Assembly (NCBI RefSeq): GCF_900142755.1
Contig: NZ_FRCA01000001.1
Coordinates: 618,888 to 682,887 of the forward strand
Direction: 5' to 3'
Source: Halomonas cupida
GTDB taxonomy: Bacteria > Pseudomonadota > Gammaproteobacteria > Pseudomonadales > Halomonadaceae
Length of the DNA stretch: 64,000 nt
Shown: positions 48,097-57,557 of the stretch, piece by piece
Position numbering within the stretch: the stretch's first letter is position 1
Layout: every line of letters begins with the position of its first letter
Translations under genes and position numbers: made by a program
Notes under the pieces: model-generated
The model's database searches: none
What the model saw: only the letters and a program-made list of their open reading frames with translations
Told to the model about the DNA's origin: nothing

Positions 48097-48980
48097 ACAA
48101 GGTTCGCAACAACCGGGCCTGGTGGTTGATCCTGCCGATGCTGGCGCTGGTGGCGTTCTCGGCCATCATTCCTCTGATGACGGTGGTCAACTACTCGGTT
48201 CAGGACGTCTTTGATCCGCACACTCGCTTCTTTACCGGCACCGAGTGGTTTGTGCAGATGCTCAATGATCCGTCGTTGCAGGCGGCACTGCTGCGTCAGT
48301 TCGGCTTCTCGCTGACGATTCTGGCCATCGAGGTGCCGCTGGGGATAGGTATCGCCCTGCTGATGCCGAAACGTGGTTGGCAGGCCTCGGCGGTGTTGAT
48401 TCTGGTGACCTTGCCGTTGCTGATTCCCTGGAATGTGGTGGGCAGTATCTGGCAGATATTTACCCGTGGTGACATCGGACTGATGGGCTGGAGTCTGCGC
48501 GAGGTTGGCTATGCCTACAATATTACCTCCAGTCCGCTGGATGCCTGGCTGACCATCGTGTTGATGGATGTCTGGCACTGGACCTCGTTGATCGCGCTGC
48601 TCTGTTACAGCGGACTGAGGGCCATTCCTGAAGCCTACTACCAGGCGGCGCGAATTGATCGCGCCTCGCGGTGGGCGATTTTCCGCTATATCCAGCTGCC
48701 CAAGCTCACCAATGTGCTGGTGATCGGGGTGCTGCTGCGTTTCATGCACTCTTTCATGATCTACGCCGAGCCCTTCGTGTTGACCGGCGGTGGGCCCGGA
48801 AATTCGACCACATTCCTCAGTCAGTCGCTGGCGGTGATGGCAACCGCCCAGTTTGATGTCGGTCCGGCAGCCGCCTTCTCGCTGATCTACTTCCTGATCA
48901 TTCTGCTGGTGTGCTGGGTGTTCTATACCCTGATCATGAATATGCAGAAGGATCGCGTGCCGGGAGGTGACCATGGCTGA
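48093..48980 (+). CDS. glpP: GlpP glycerol ABC transporter permease
   Basis: Permease of 295 residues of the MalF/UgpA type with six membrane segments. It carries the EAA-type loop AIPEAYYQAARIDRASRWAIFRYIQLP (as two blocks) with the conserved glycine replaced, and ends in a short cytoplasmic tail. Forms the membrane channel with GlpQ. ATG overlaps the glpT stop. Confidence 0.9.
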   Translation: MNKVRNNRAWWLILPMLALVAFSAIIPLMTVVNYSVQDVFDPHTRFFTGTEWFVQMLNDPSLQAALLRQFGFSLTILAIEVPLGIGIALLMPKRGWQASAVLILVTLPLLIPWNVVGSIWQIFTRGDIGLMGWSLREVGYAYNITSSPLDAWLTIVLMDVWHWTSLIALLCYSGLRAIPEAYYQAARIDRASRWAIFRYIQLPKLTNVLVIGVLLRFMHSFMIYAEPFVLTGGGPGNSTTFLSQSLAVMATAQFDVGPAAAFSLIYFLIILLVCWVFYTLIMNMQKDRVPGGDHG

Positions 48981-49797
48981 AGTCACCCGCAAGGGATTTG
49001 TGTTGCGCCGTACGCTGTTGATGGCCGCCTACCTGGTCTTCGTGCTGCTGCCGATCTACTGGCTGGTCAACATGTCACTGCAGAGCAATAGCGAGATTCT
49101 CGGTGAGTTGACGCTCTGGCCTCAGCAACTCACCTGGGCCAATTACGCTCGCATCTTCACCGACTCGAGCTGGTACATGGGCTATGTCAACTCGATCATC
49201 TATGTGTTGATGAACATGGCCATCAGCATGGCGGTCGCATTGCCGGCTGCCTATGCCTTCAGCCGTTACAGCTTCATCGGCGACAAGCATCTGTTCTTCT
49301 GGCTGTTGACCAACATGATGGCACCGCCGGCGGTCTTTCTTCTGCCGTATTTTCAGCTCTATTACACCGTCGGGTTATTCGATACCCACATCGCCGTGGC
49401 TCTGGCGCATTGTCTGTTCAATATCCCGCTGGCGGTGTGGATTCTTGAAGGCTTCATGAGCAGTGTGCCGCGGGAGATCGACGAGACGGCCTTCATTGAT
49501 GGCTACAGCTTCCCGCGCTTTTTCGTGCGGGTGTTCCTGCCGCTGATTCGCTCCGGCATCGGTGTCACTCTGTTCTTCCTGTTCATGTTCTCCTGGGTGG
49601 AGTTGCTGCTGGCGCGGACTCTGACCTCGACGGAGGCGCAGCCGATCGCGTCAGTCATGACACGCACACAGACGGCGTCGGGCATTGATTGGGGGACGCT
49701 TGCCGCGGCGGGTGTGTTGACCATTGTGCCTGGCATCCTGGTGGTTTTCTTCGTTCGTCATCATATCGCCAGGGGTTTCGCCCTGGGACGTACCTGA
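48973..49797 (+). CDS. glpQ: GlpQ glycerol ABC transporter permease
   Basis: Second permease of 274 residues, MalG/UgpE type, six membrane segments and EAA loop VPREIDETAFIDGYSFPRFF. The ATG at 48973 is four bases after GGGAGGT and overlaps the glpP stop by eight bases; a GTG two codons upstream is a weaker option. Not related to the E. coli glycerophosphodiesterase of the same symbol. Confidence 0.9.
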   Translation: MAEVTRKGFVLRRTLLMAAYLVFVLLPIYWLVNMSLQSNSEILGELTLWPQQLTWANYARIFTDSSWYMGYVNSIIYVLMNMAISMAVALPAAYAFSRYSFIGDKHLFFWLLTNMMAPPAVFLLPYFQLYYTVGLFDTHIAVALAHCLFNIPLAVWILEGFMSSVPREIDETAFIDGYSFPRFFVRVFLPLIRSGIGVTLFFLFMFSWVELLLARTLTSTEAQPIASVMTRTQTASGIDWGTLAAAGVLTIVPGILVVFFVRHHIARGFALGRT

Positions 49798-49807
49798 GGA
49801 GGCGGCT

Positions 49808-50080
49808 ATGGACTGGATGGTCTGGACAGTACCGACTGCCATCTTCTTTGCAGCAATCGCGGCCCTGCTGGTCGGCATGACCATCTGGGAGCTGGTGTCA
49901 CCCACGGTGGAGCGGCGGGGGTTCCTGCCGATGGCCACTACCCGTGGTGATCGCTTCTTCATCGGTATGCTGTCCGTCGCCTGGATTCATCTGCTGATGG
50001 GAGGTTTTACGTCATTGAGCCTGTGGCTGGCACTGGGCGTTTCGGTGGTCTGGATGCTGGTGCTGGTGCGTTGGGGTTAG
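49808..50080 (+). CDS. glpU: GlpU, DUF2160 small membrane protein
   Basis: Ninety-residue protein with two or three hydrophobic helices (about 5-27, 52-66 and 70-86). The size, the ERRGFLPMATTRGDRFFIGMLSVAWIHLLMGG core (in parts) and position between glpQ and glpV match DUF2160. This protein is a constant member of glycerol ABC operons but has no proven function. GAGGAGG precedes the ATG. It may stabilise or regulate the permease. Confidence 0.85.
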   Translation: MDWMVWTVPTAIFFAAIAALLVGMTIWELVSPTVERRGFLPMATTRGDRFFIGMLSVAWIHLLMGGFTSLSLWLALGVSVVWMLVLVRWG

Positions 50081-50106
50081 TGCGATATCAACAACAAGAG
50101 GTGATT

Positions 50107-51846
50107 ATGAAAACGACGTACAAGGCAAGTGCCTGGCTGGCTGCCGGGGCAATGCTCGCCAGTATGGGTGTGCTGGCTCAGGAGGATCGAACCGCTGTCA
50201 TTGAACGCCTGGCAGATGAAGTGTTCGCCGACTCCACCCTGAGTCGAGAAGAGAAGATTGCCGAGCTGGAATGGTTTGCCCAGGCTGCCGAGCCATTTCG
50301 TGGCATGGAGATCAATACCGTTGCCGAAGGTCTGACCACTCATACCTGGGAGCGTGACGTTCTGGCGCCGGCATTCGAGGAACTCACCGGGATCAATGTG
50401 ACCCACAACATCATCGGCGAAGGTGATGTTGTCCAGAACATGCAGACTCAGATGCAGTCCGGGCGCAATATCTATGATGCCTATATCAACGACTCCGATT
50501 CCATCGGCACCCATATTCGCTATGGCGCGACGGTCAATCTGAGTGAGGCGATGGACAATGAGTGGAAGGATCTGACGCTGCCGACGCTGGACCTCGAGGA
50601 CTTCATCGGTATCCAGTACACCACCGGACCTGACGGCAGTATCTATCAGTTGCCGGACCAACAGTTCGCCAATCTCTACTGGTTCCGCTATGACTGGTTC
50701 CAGCGCGAGGATCTCCAACAGCAATTCCAGGAGATCTACGGATACGACCTTGGTGTGCCCACCAACTGGACGGCCTACCAGGACATCGCCGAGTTCTTCT
50801 CGGAGCATGTGGGGGAGATCGATGGCACCAAGGTCTATGGTCACATGGACTATGGTCGCCGCGATCCCTCGCTGGGTTGGCGCTTCCATGACTCCTGGCT
50901 GTCCATGGCGGGCATGGGAAGTCCTGGCGTGCCCTTCGGTAACCCGGTGGACGACTGGGGGATTCGCGTCGACGAGGAGAGTCATCCGGTCGGAGCCAGT
51001 GTCAGCCGTGGCGGTGCCACCAATTCACCGGCTTCGGTGTTTGCGGTCACAAAAATGGTCGAGTGGTTGCGTGACTATGCGCCGCCTGAGGCACAGGGTA
51101 TGACCTTTGGAGAGGCCGGACCGGTGCCTGCCCAGGGCAACGTTGCCCAGCAGATGTTCTGGTACACCGCCTTTACCGCTGACATGGTCAGCCCCGAGGT
51201 GGCGGTGACCGATGACGAGGGCAATCCCAAATGGCGGATGGCGCCATCACCGGTCGGACCGTACTGGGAAGAGGGCATGAAGGTGGGCTATCAGGACGTG
51301 GGCGCCTGGACCTTCTTCAACTCGACGCCAGAGGACCGCCGCAGTGCTGCCTGGCTGTTCGCGCAGTTCACTGTTTCGAAGACGGTCTCATTGGAGAAGC
51401 TGATGGCCGGTCTGACGCCGATCCGGGAGTCGGATATCTTCTCGGACCAGATGACCGAGATGGCACCGAAGCTGGGGGGGCTGGTTGAGTTCTATCGCAG
51501 CCCCAACGAGTCCAACTGGACACCCACCGGTACCAATGTGCCGGACTACCCACGCATGGCTCCACTGTGGTGGCAGAACCTGGCGCCGGCGGTGAATGGT
51601 GATATCTCGGCTCAGGAAGCACTGGACAATCTGGCCAATGATCTCGACAACATCATGGCGCGCCTGGCCCGGGCCAAGGTGTTCTCGACCTATGAGCCGA
51701 TCCTCAACGAGCCGCGTGATCCCCAGGAGTGGCTCGATGAGCCCGGTGCTCCCAAGGCCCAATTGGAAGATGAGATGCCCCAGGGAACCACCGTGCCCTA
51801 TGACCAGTTGATGGAAGAGTGGATGGCGGCGGGCAGCCGTCAGTAG
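50107..51846 (+). CDS. glpV: GlpV glycerol-binding protein
   Basis: Periplasmic receptor of 579 residues, unusually long for a sugar-type binding protein but normal for GlpV. A signal peptide ends at about residue 24 (GVLA|QED). The mature region contains RTAVIERLADEVFADSTLSREEKIAELEWFA (in parts) and EFTGINVTHNIIGEGDVVQ-like motifs, here ELTGINVTHNIIGEGDVVQ. AGAGGTG precedes the ATG. It ends the operon, with a long hairpin terminator at 51868. Confidence 0.92.
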   Translation: MKTTYKASAWLAAGAMLASMGVLAQEDRTAVIERLADEVFADSTLSREEKIAELEWFAQAAEPFRGMEINTVAEGLTTHTWERDVLAPAFEELTGINVTHNIIGEGDVVQNMQTQMQSGRNIYDAYINDSDSIGTHIRYGATVNLSEAMDNEWKDLTLPTLDLEDFIGIQYTTGPDGSIYQLPDQQFANLYWFRYDWFQREDLQQQFQEIYGYDLGVPTNWTAYQDIAEFFSEHVGEIDGTKVYGHMDYGRRDPSLGWRFHDSWLSMAGMGSPGVPFGNPVDDWGIRVDEESHPVGASVSRGGATNSPASVFAVTKMVEWLRDYAPPEAQGMTFGEAGPVPAQGNVAQQMFWYTAFTADMVSPEVAVTDDEGNPKWRMAPSPVGPYWEEGMKVGYQDVGAWTFFNSTPEDRRSAAWLFAQFTVSKTVSLEKLMAGLTPIRESDIFSDQMTEMAPKLGGLVEFYRSPNESNWTPTGTNVPDYPRMAPLWWQNLAPAVNGDISAQEALDNLANDLDNIMARLARAKVFSTYEPILNEPRDPQEWLDEPGAPKAQLEDEMPQGTTVPYDQLMEEWMAAGSRQ

Positions 51847-51867
51847 GACTTGATAACGGCTTGATCC

Positions 51868-51899
51868 GGCCCCCGTTGACAACCGTCAGCGGGGGCCTT
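51868..51899 (+). terminator. Terminator of glpSTPQUV
   Basis: A 13-bp stem with one wobble pair (GGCCCCCGTTGAC/GTCAGCGGGGGCC) and an AACC loop follows the glpV stop by 21 bases. Only two T follow. Confidence 0.75.
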
Positions 51900-51989
51900 C
51901 TACTGCCGGCTACCCCAATAGGCCATCCAATTTCCGACCGGGCACTGATACCATACCCCGGCCTGCAACGACTCACTCCCGGAGCCTCC

Positions 51990-53243
51990 ATGTCAGATTC
52001 TCGAACACCCGCGACCACTGTGTCTGCGGGATCATTGCCGCGCCTGGTTCTCACTGGTGCGCAGATGTTGTTTGTCGCTTTCGGTTCGCTGGTGCTGGTG
52101 CCGCTGTTGACCGGGCTTGATCCCAACGTGGCGCTGTTCACTGCGGGTGTCGGCACCCTGGTGTTTCATTTCACTACTGGCCTCAGTGTGCCGGTCTTTC
52201 TCGCCTCATCCTTTGCCTTCATTGCACCGATCAACAGCTCCATCGCCAACTTCGGATTGTCCGCTACGATGGGCGGGATGATCGCGGCGGGGTTGGTCTA
52301 TGTTGCCATCTCCCAGGCAGTAAGGCTCAAGGGGACTGCCTGGTTGCATCATCTGTTGCCACCGGTAGTGGTGGGGCCTGTGATCATGGTGATTGGTCTG
52401 GCGTTGGCGCCTGTCGCAGTGCAGATGGCAACCGGTGCCACCAGTGAGGACATTGGCTATGGTCGTGCCATGGTGCTGTCGATGTCGAGCCTGCTGGTGA
52501 CCCTGGTGCTGGCGGTATTCGGTCGCGGTCTGCTGCGGCTGGTACCGATCATGGGCGGAATCGTGTTCGGCTATCTGCTGGCGCTGGTGATGGGTGTCGT
52601 TGATTTCACTCCCGTTCAGGAAGCTGCCTGGCTGGCGTTGCCGTCCTTCACGGCACCCAGTTTCCACTGGGCTGCCATTCTGTTCATGATCCCGGTGGCC
52701 ATCGCTCCTGCAGTTGAGCACATTGGTGATATGGTGGCCATCGGTTCGGTGACCGGGCGCAATTATCTCGACAAGCCTGGTCTGCATCGCACACTGTTGG
52801 GTGATGGTCTGGCCACCATTACCGCCGGTATCCTGGGTGGGCCACCCAATACCACCTATTCCGAAGTTACCGGGGCAGTCACCCTGACTCGTGCCTTTGA
52901 TCCCCGGATCATGGTTGTGGCCTCGTTCACCGCGATTCTGCTGGCGTTCTTCGCCAGGATCGGTGCAGTGCTGCAGACCATTCCCGCCCCGGTCATGGGT
53001 GGCATCATGACGTTGCTGTTCGGTTCGATCGCGGTGGTGGGCATGAACACTCTAGTGCGTTCCGGCAAGCCGCTGACGGCGCCGCGCAACCTGGTTGTCG
53101 TATCACTGGTACTGGTATTCGGCATTGGCGGGATGCAGATCGGCGGTGGTCAGTTCGCGCTTCAGGGGGTCAGTCTTGCCGCCTTCGTCGGGATTGTTCT
53201 CAATTTGATCCTTCCGCCAGCGAAGGAAGAACCCCACCATTGA
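51990..53243 (+). CDS. uraA: Uracil permease, NCS2 family
   Basis: Uracil:proton symporter of 417 residues with about fourteen membrane segments. UraA-type motifs are LTGAQMLFVAFGSLVLVPLLTG, LASSFAFIAPI, PAVEHIGDMVAIGSVTGRNYL (uracil-binding EHxG) and GGPPNTTYSEVTGAV. The ATG at 51990 is five bases after CGGAG; an upstream extension would cover the glpV terminator. It works with Upp, which lies 6.5 kb upstream beyond the glycerol operon. Confidence 0.92.
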   Translation: MSDSRTPATTVSAGSLPRLVLTGAQMLFVAFGSLVLVPLLTGLDPNVALFTAGVGTLVFHFTTGLSVPVFLASSFAFIAPINSSIANFGLSATMGGMIAAGLVYVAISQAVRLKGTAWLHHLLPPVVVGPVIMVIGLALAPVAVQMATGATSEDIGYGRAMVLSMSSLLVTLVLAVFGRGLLRLVPIMGGIVFGYLLALVMGVVDFTPVQEAAWLALPSFTAPSFHWAAILFMIPVAIAPAVEHIGDMVAIGSVTGRNYLDKPGLHRTLLGDGLATITAGILGGPPNTTYSEVTGAVTLTRAFDPRIMVVASFTAILLAFFARIGAVLQTIPAPVMGGIMTLLFGSIAVVGMNTLVRSGKPLTAPRNLVVVSLVLVFGIGGMQIGGGQFALQGVSLAAFVGIVLNLILPPAKEEPHH

Positions 53244-53250
53244 ACAGGGT

Positions 53251-53281
53251 GGTGCCCGTGAGTTTCCATTCACGAGGCACC
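53251..53281. terminator. Imperfect hairpin between convergent uraA and the PuuR-like gene
   Basis: GGTGCC and GTGA pair with TCAC and GGCACC around an eight-base loop. There is no T-tract. Confidence 0.4.
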
Positions 53282-53328
53282 GCGCCCTGGGCGATGGTGA
53301 TCAAAGGATGATGCTTGTAACAAGAGGG

Positions 53329-53913
53329 TCAGGCGTGATGGAGCTCCTGGCCACCATCGGAAAAGGTCGGAGGCGTGTTGGCGCTGACGATGACGCATTC
53401 CTGGTCGCCTCGATTGCGGAAGCGATGGGGGAGCCGTGAGTCAAAGTAGTAGGCATCACCCGGGCCAAGCAAACCGACTTCGCCATTGACGGTGATCTCG
53501 ATCTCACCAGTGATGACCACACCACCTTCCTCGCCATCATGCTCGAGCATATCCTCACCGGTATCGGCTCCAGGCGGATAGCGCTCATGCAGGATCGACA
53601 TGCGGCGATCCGGGCGTCGGGCTGCGACCAGTTGCCAACTGAGCTGGCCATCGCCGATGTCGGTAAGTTCCGAGGCGCGGTAGAACGGGCTGGGGTGGTT
53701 GGGCTCGTCGCCGGCAAAGAAGGCACTGATCGATACCGGTAGGGCGTCAAGGATCTTCTTCAGCGAACTCACTGATGGGCTGACATTGTTGAGTTCGATC
53801 AGCGAGATCGTACTGTTGGTAACACCAGCCCGCTTGGCCAGCTCACGCTGAGAGAGCTGTTTTTCCTGGCGCAATTGGCGCAGTCGTGCGCCAACGTCAA
53901 AGCCTTCTTCCAT
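53329..53913 (-). CDS. PuuR-like XRE-cupin transcriptional regulator
   Basis: Regulator of 194 residues. The N-terminal helix-turn-helix LRQLRQEKQLSQRELAKRAGVTNSTISLIELNNVSPSVSSLKKILDAL (residues about 10-57, in blocks) is joined to a C-terminal cupin with EEGGVVITGEIEITVNG and GDAYYFDSRLPHRFRN. Similarity in layout and motifs to E. coli PuuR suggests response to putrescine or another small ligand, but no puu genes are near. Start is uncertain: ATG 53913 has GGAAA upstream; ATG 53925 is the alternative. Confidence 0.82.
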   Translation of the reverse strand: MEEGFDVGARLRQLRQEKQLSQRELAKRAGVTNSTISLIELNNVSPSVSSLKKILDALPVSISAFFAGDEPNHPSPFYRASELTDIGDGQLSWQLVAARRPDRRMSILHERYPPGADTGEDMLEHDGEEGGVVITGEIEITVNGEVGLLGPGDAYYFDSRLPHRFRNRGDQECVIVSANTPPTFSDGGQELHHA

Positions 53914-54227
53914 GCTGATTTCCATCGCGGCATTGCCGCTGTCTGCTTCAGGAGTTGGTGGGTTTCCGATCGGCCGCCCTGGGCAGCTGTGTGATATGTG
54001 CAACAGATGATACCTGCTTGTATGGATCAGCGACACAGCGCGTTCATTGCAGGGCTTGAGTGAATGGCAGTAGTGGCCTGCCTGAGGCATCATTGAGAAA
54101 TCACCGGAAGGATGCCCGATGTCTCGAACCCCATCGAGGGTGGGGAACAGCATCGTATTTCACCAACCGCGTACTGGATGATCGTGACTGTGAGGCGTTC
54201 GGGATGCAAAGGGCTCAGGAGGGAATC
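53914..54227. other. Divergent region between the PuuR-like gene and mobA
   Basis: This stretch of 314 bases holds both promoters presumably. I see no clear molybdenum-cofactor riboswitch and no reliable operator. An AGGAGGG site precedes mobA. Confidence 0.45.
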
Positions 54228-54836
54228 ATGGATCCGGGAGCCTTGACGGGCCTGGTGCTGGCCGGAGGGCAAGGGCAGCGTATGGGAGGTGTCGACAAGG
54301 GGCTGGTCGAGTTTGCCGGAGCTCCCCTGGTGAGTTGGGCAATTCGATGCCTCAGGCCCCATGTGGGAGAAGTCCTGGTCAGCGCCAATCGACACCTGGA
54401 GCAATACGCCGCCGTTGCGGATCGTGTTGTCGAAGATATAGAAGCGGGGTTTCACGGCCCCTTGATGGGGATCTACAGTGGCCTTCGTGCAGCACGCTCC
54501 GAGTGGGTGGTGATTGTCCCCTGCGACAGTCCTCTGCTACCCGACGATCTGGTGGCACGCCTCGCGAGAGTGGTCGAAGCCGGCGCCGACATTGCCATCG
54601 CCGATGACGGTGAACGACGCCATCCGGTGGTGGCCATGATGCGGCAGGCCCTCCATCGGGATCTGGGGCTCGCGCTGGCGTCCGGGGAGCGTAAGGTGGG
54701 GCGCTGGTATGCACGCCATGAGTGCCATCCGGTGGACGTGTCCGATTGCGCCGAGGCCTTTACCAATCTCAACTCCGAAGCCGAGCGAAGCGCGCTCGAG
54801 AGTCACCTGAGGAGGCAGCATGACGAGTTCCACTGA
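54228..54836 (+). CDS. mobA: MobA molybdenum cofactor guanylyltransferase
   Basis: Cytoplasmic enzyme of 202 residues that attaches GMP to molybdopterin to form MGD. It starts MDPGALTGLVLAGGQGQRMGGVDKGLVEFAG, the nucleotide-binding loop LAGGxGxRMGGxDKG, and contains VVIVPCDSPLLP with the metal-binding aspartate. AGGAGGG precedes the ATG. The long frame upstream lacks similarity. First gene of a six-gene Moco operon; overlaps mobB by 17 bases. Confidence 0.94.
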   Translation: MDPGALTGLVLAGGQGQRMGGVDKGLVEFAGAPLVSWAIRCLRPHVGEVLVSANRHLEQYAAVADRVVEDIEAGFHGPLMGIYSGLRAARSEWVVIVPCDSPLLPDDLVARLARVVEAGADIAIADDGERRHPVVAMMRQALHRDLGLALASGERKVGRWYARHECHPVDVSDCAEAFTNLNSEAERSALESHLRRQHDEFH

Positions 54837-55407
54837 CGGGCGGCTGACGCTCGACCCGACCCTGCCGATTCTTGGTCTCGCGGCCTGGAGTGGCACTGGC
54901 AAGACCACGTTGCTTGAACAACTGTTGCCGGCACTGGGGCATGCAGGTATCCGCAGTGCAGTGATCAAGCACGCCCACCATGCCTTTGATGTCGATCAAC
55001 CCGGCAAGGACAGCCACCGACTCCGCCAGGCAGGAGCCACACCCATGCTGGTGGCCTCCAGTCAGCGGCTGGCGCTGATGCTGGAGACTCCGGGTGAGGA
55101 AGACGCCGACCTGGCGATGCTGGTGCGTATGGTCATGCCGTTGCAGCCGGACCTGATTCTGGTCGAGGGCTTCAAGGCCTGGCCGCTACCCAAGCTGGAG
55201 CTGCACCGTGCCAGTCTCGGTAAGCCGCTGCTGGCCGAGGAGGATCACTGGATCCAGGCGGTGGCCTGTGATGAACCGCCTGCACCGTCGCTATCGGTGC
55301 CGATGCTGGACATCAATGACCAGTCGGCTGTGGTCGACTGGGTGGTCAAGTGGGTGCGTGATTGGCCATCGACCTGTCGGACCCTGATCGAGGAACGGCG
55401 GCGATGA
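54820..55407 (+). CDS. mobB: MobB molybdopterin-guanine dinucleotide biosynthesis adaptor
   Basis: GTP-binding P-loop protein of 195 residues that assists MobA. Motifs: P-loop AAWSGTGKTTLLEQLLPAL, IKHAHHAFDVDQPGKDSHRLRQAGA (in parts), and ILVEGFK. Starts inside mobA after GGAGG; stop overlaps the moeA ATG. Confidence 0.94.
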   Translation: MTSSTDGRLTLDPTLPILGLAAWSGTGKTTLLEQLLPALGHAGIRSAVIKHAHHAFDVDQPGKDSHRLRQAGATPMLVASSQRLALMLETPGEEDADLAMLVRMVMPLQPDLILVEGFKAWPLPKLELHRASLGKPLLAEEDHWIQAVACDEPPAPSLSVPMLDINDQSAVVDWVVKWVRDWPSTCRTLIEERRR

Positions 55408-56705
55408 CCGGCAGTCTGTCATGCTTCGACGTTGGAGAGGAGGCGCTGAGTGTCGAGACGGCACGCCAGGCTCTGCGCGGGCTGATTCAGTCACCCTTGA
55501 CCGGCGAAAAACTGGGCTGCGAAAAGGTGAGTCTAGCGAAAGCGCATGGGCGTGTGCTTGCCGAAGCGGCCGTGGCGGAGTTTGATGTGCCCGGTTACAG
55601 CAATTCAGCGATGGACGGCATTGCGCTCAGTTGGCCGCAATCCGACGTGCCCGAAGCCGGCTTGCCCAGGAAAGAGACCATGGCCCGGACATGGCGGCAT
55701 GTCGGCGAGGCTCTGGCCGGACGCCCCTTCGTTGGTCGAGTCGGTGCTGGCGAATGTGTGACCATTACCACTGGAGCGCCGCTGCCTGAAGGCACCGACA
55801 CGGTGATCATGCAGGAGCAGGTCACCTTGAGCGATGGCCGGGCGCTAGTGAAGGATGCCGACCGCGTGTGTGTCGGCCAGAATATCCGTCGTGCTGGTGA
55901 GGACATTGCCGCTGGTGAGGTGGTCGTGGTCGCTGGTAGACGACTCGATGCTGCTGCGCTTGGTATGCTCGCCTCTCTGGGGGTGGCCGAGGTTAGTGTG
56001 AGGCGTCAGCCCAGGGTGGCGATATTTTCCACCGGCGATGAAGTCATGGCACCGGGAGGTGAACGTACCGAGGCCTGCATCTATGATGCCAACCGTTTTT
56101 CACTCATGGGGTTGTTGCAGGAACAGGGGGCCGAGGTCATTGATCTCGGGATCATCGATGATGACCGTCAGGCGCTGATCCGTACTCTGCGAGAGGCCGC
56201 AGCTGACGCGGATCTGGTGGTCTCCAGCGGTGGTGTGTCGACAGGCCGGGCCGACCATACCCGAGCGGCGCTGGAGGCACTGGGGCGACTGGCCTTCTGG
56301 CGCCTTGCGCTGAGGCCGGGGCGCCCCCTGGCCTGTGGCCTGTTGACGGAGCGCGAAGTGCCATTTCTGGGTCTGCCTGGCAACCCCGTCGCCTGCATGG
56401 TCACTGCGCTATTATTCATGGTACCCCTGCTGCGTGAGATGCAGGGCATGAAGGCGATGACAGAGGTCTGGCAAGGTATTGCCGAGAGCCATTTCGATAG
56501 CCGTGCCGGGCGCACCGAGTTCAGTCGCGGCATCTACCGCGTGGATCCACAAGGGACCTTGCGCGTGGTCAAAACAGGTGCGCAGGGTTCCGGTATTCTA
56601 TCGTCGATGATGGCGGCCAATTGTCTGGTCGAAATCAGCGAACAGAGCCAGGGAGTGGTGCCAGGTGATATGGTGACCATTCACCCATTATTCATATTTG
56701 CGTGA
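55404..56705 (+). CDS. moeA: MoeA molybdopterin molybdenumtransferase
   Basis: Enzyme of 433 residues that inserts molybdate into adenylated molybdopterin. Blocks: [72 protein letters not shown] and [16 protein letters not shown]. Length is slightly more than E. coli MoeA (411). The ATG overlaps the mobB stop (ATGA), and a GAGGAAC site lies upstream. Confidence 0.95.
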   Translation: MTGSLSCFDVGEEALSVETARQALRGLIQSPLTGEKLGCEKVSLAKAHGRVLAEAAVAEFDVPGYSNSAMDGIALSWPQSDVPEAGLPRKETMARTWRHVGEALAGRPFVGRVGAGECVTITTGAPLPEGTDTVIMQEQVTLSDGRALVKDADRVCVGQNIRRAGEDIAAGEVVVVAGRRLDAAALGMLASLGVAEVSVRRQPRVAIFSTGDEVMAPGGERTEACIYDANRFSLMGLLQEQGAEVIDLGIIDDDRQALIRTLREAAADADLVVSSGGVSTGRADHTRAALEALGRLAFWRLALRPGRPLACGLLTEREVPFLGLPGNPVACMVTALLFMVPLLREMQGMKAMTEVWQGIAESHFDSRAGRTEFSRGIYRVDPQGTLRVVKTGAQGSGILSSMMAANCLVEISEQSQGVVPGDMVTIHPLFIFA

Positions 56706-56716
56706 GGCACAGTTCA

Positions 56717-57556
56717 ATGACGCTTACCCATCTCAATGCGCGTGGCGAGGCCAGCATGGTCGATGTGGGCGACAAGGCCACCACTCGACGGGAGGCGACG
56801 GCGAGCGGTGCGGTCTACATGGCGCCTGGTACGCTGGCGTTGCTGACGGATGGCAAGCTTCCCAAGGGTGATGTGCTGGCCACGGCGCGCATCGCCGGTA
56901 TTCAGGCTGCCAAGCGGACTCATGAGTTGATCCCGCTGTGCCATCAGTTGGCGCTATCCAGTGTCGCTGTCGACTTTGATATCGATGATGATCAGGGCTG
57001 TGTTCGAGTATCGGCGAGCTGCCGCCTGGCGGGACGCACCGGGGTGGAGATGGAGGCGCTGACGGCGGTGTCGGTGGCATGTCTCACCTTGTATGACATG
57101 TGCAAGGCCGTCGACAAGGATATGGAAATCGGCGAGATTCACCTCGATACCAAGGTTGGAGGTCGTTCGGGGAGTTACCAGCGTGGTGACCGGCCGGCTG
57201 AATCCCGTGGCGCTGTGGTGTCTGCCGCCGGTGAAGCGCCTATCGTCACAGGGCCTGGTATGGGCGGCGAGATGGACCTGGGGTTGGTGCCTGGCGCGGA
57301 GCCCTGTGTACGGGTGAAGTGTCTCGCCGAGCTGCGTGAGCGTCTCGGTATCGGCGAAGTGGTCGTTCCGCTGGAGCGTTTGCCGAGTGCCGATATTGCG
57401 GGTTTGAAGACTGCGCTCAAGGCCATGGATGAGCGCTTTGCCAGACTTGATCAGGGGCGAGTGCTGTGTGCCGTCAATCAGGTCATGGCAGGGGAGGGTA
57501 CGCACCTGACCAGTGAAGATGAGGTTGCGTTCTTCCCACCGGTGACGGGAGGTTGA
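56717..57556 (+). CDS. moaC: MoaC-MoaD fusion protein
   Basis: One frame of 279 residues joins two Moco enzymes. Residues 1 to about 156 are MoaC (cyclic pyranopterin monophosphate synthase): [48 protein letters not shown] (in parts) and a VGGRSGSY end. A linker of about 38 residues follows. Residues about 195-279 are MoaD (ubiquitin-like sulfur carrier of MPT synthase): [14 protein letters not shown] and a C-terminus FFPPVTGG whose last Gly-Gly is the functional thiocarboxylate site. The fusion delivers MoaD downstream of MoaC; a separate moaD is absent here. ATG 56717 follows GAGG; GTG 56702 is possible. Confidence 0.92.
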   Translation: MTLTHLNARGEASMVDVGDKATTRREATASGAVYMAPGTLALLTDGKLPKGDVLATARIAGIQAAKRTHELIPLCHQLALSSVAVDFDIDDDQGCVRVSASCRLAGRTGVEMEALTAVSVACLTLYDMCKAVDKDMEIGEIHLDTKVGGRSGSYQRGDRPAESRGAVVSAAGEAPIVTGPGMGGEMDLGLVPGAEPCVRVKCLAELRERLGIGEVVVPLERLPSADIAGLKTALKAMDERFARLDQGRVLCAVNQVMAGEGTHLTSEDEVAFFPPVTGG

Positions 57557-57557
57557 A

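Noticed and set aside
53926..54227. Molybdenum-cofactor riboswitch before mobA
   Set aside because: Some GC hairpins exist, but I could not match the Moco aptamer core. A covariance search would decide.
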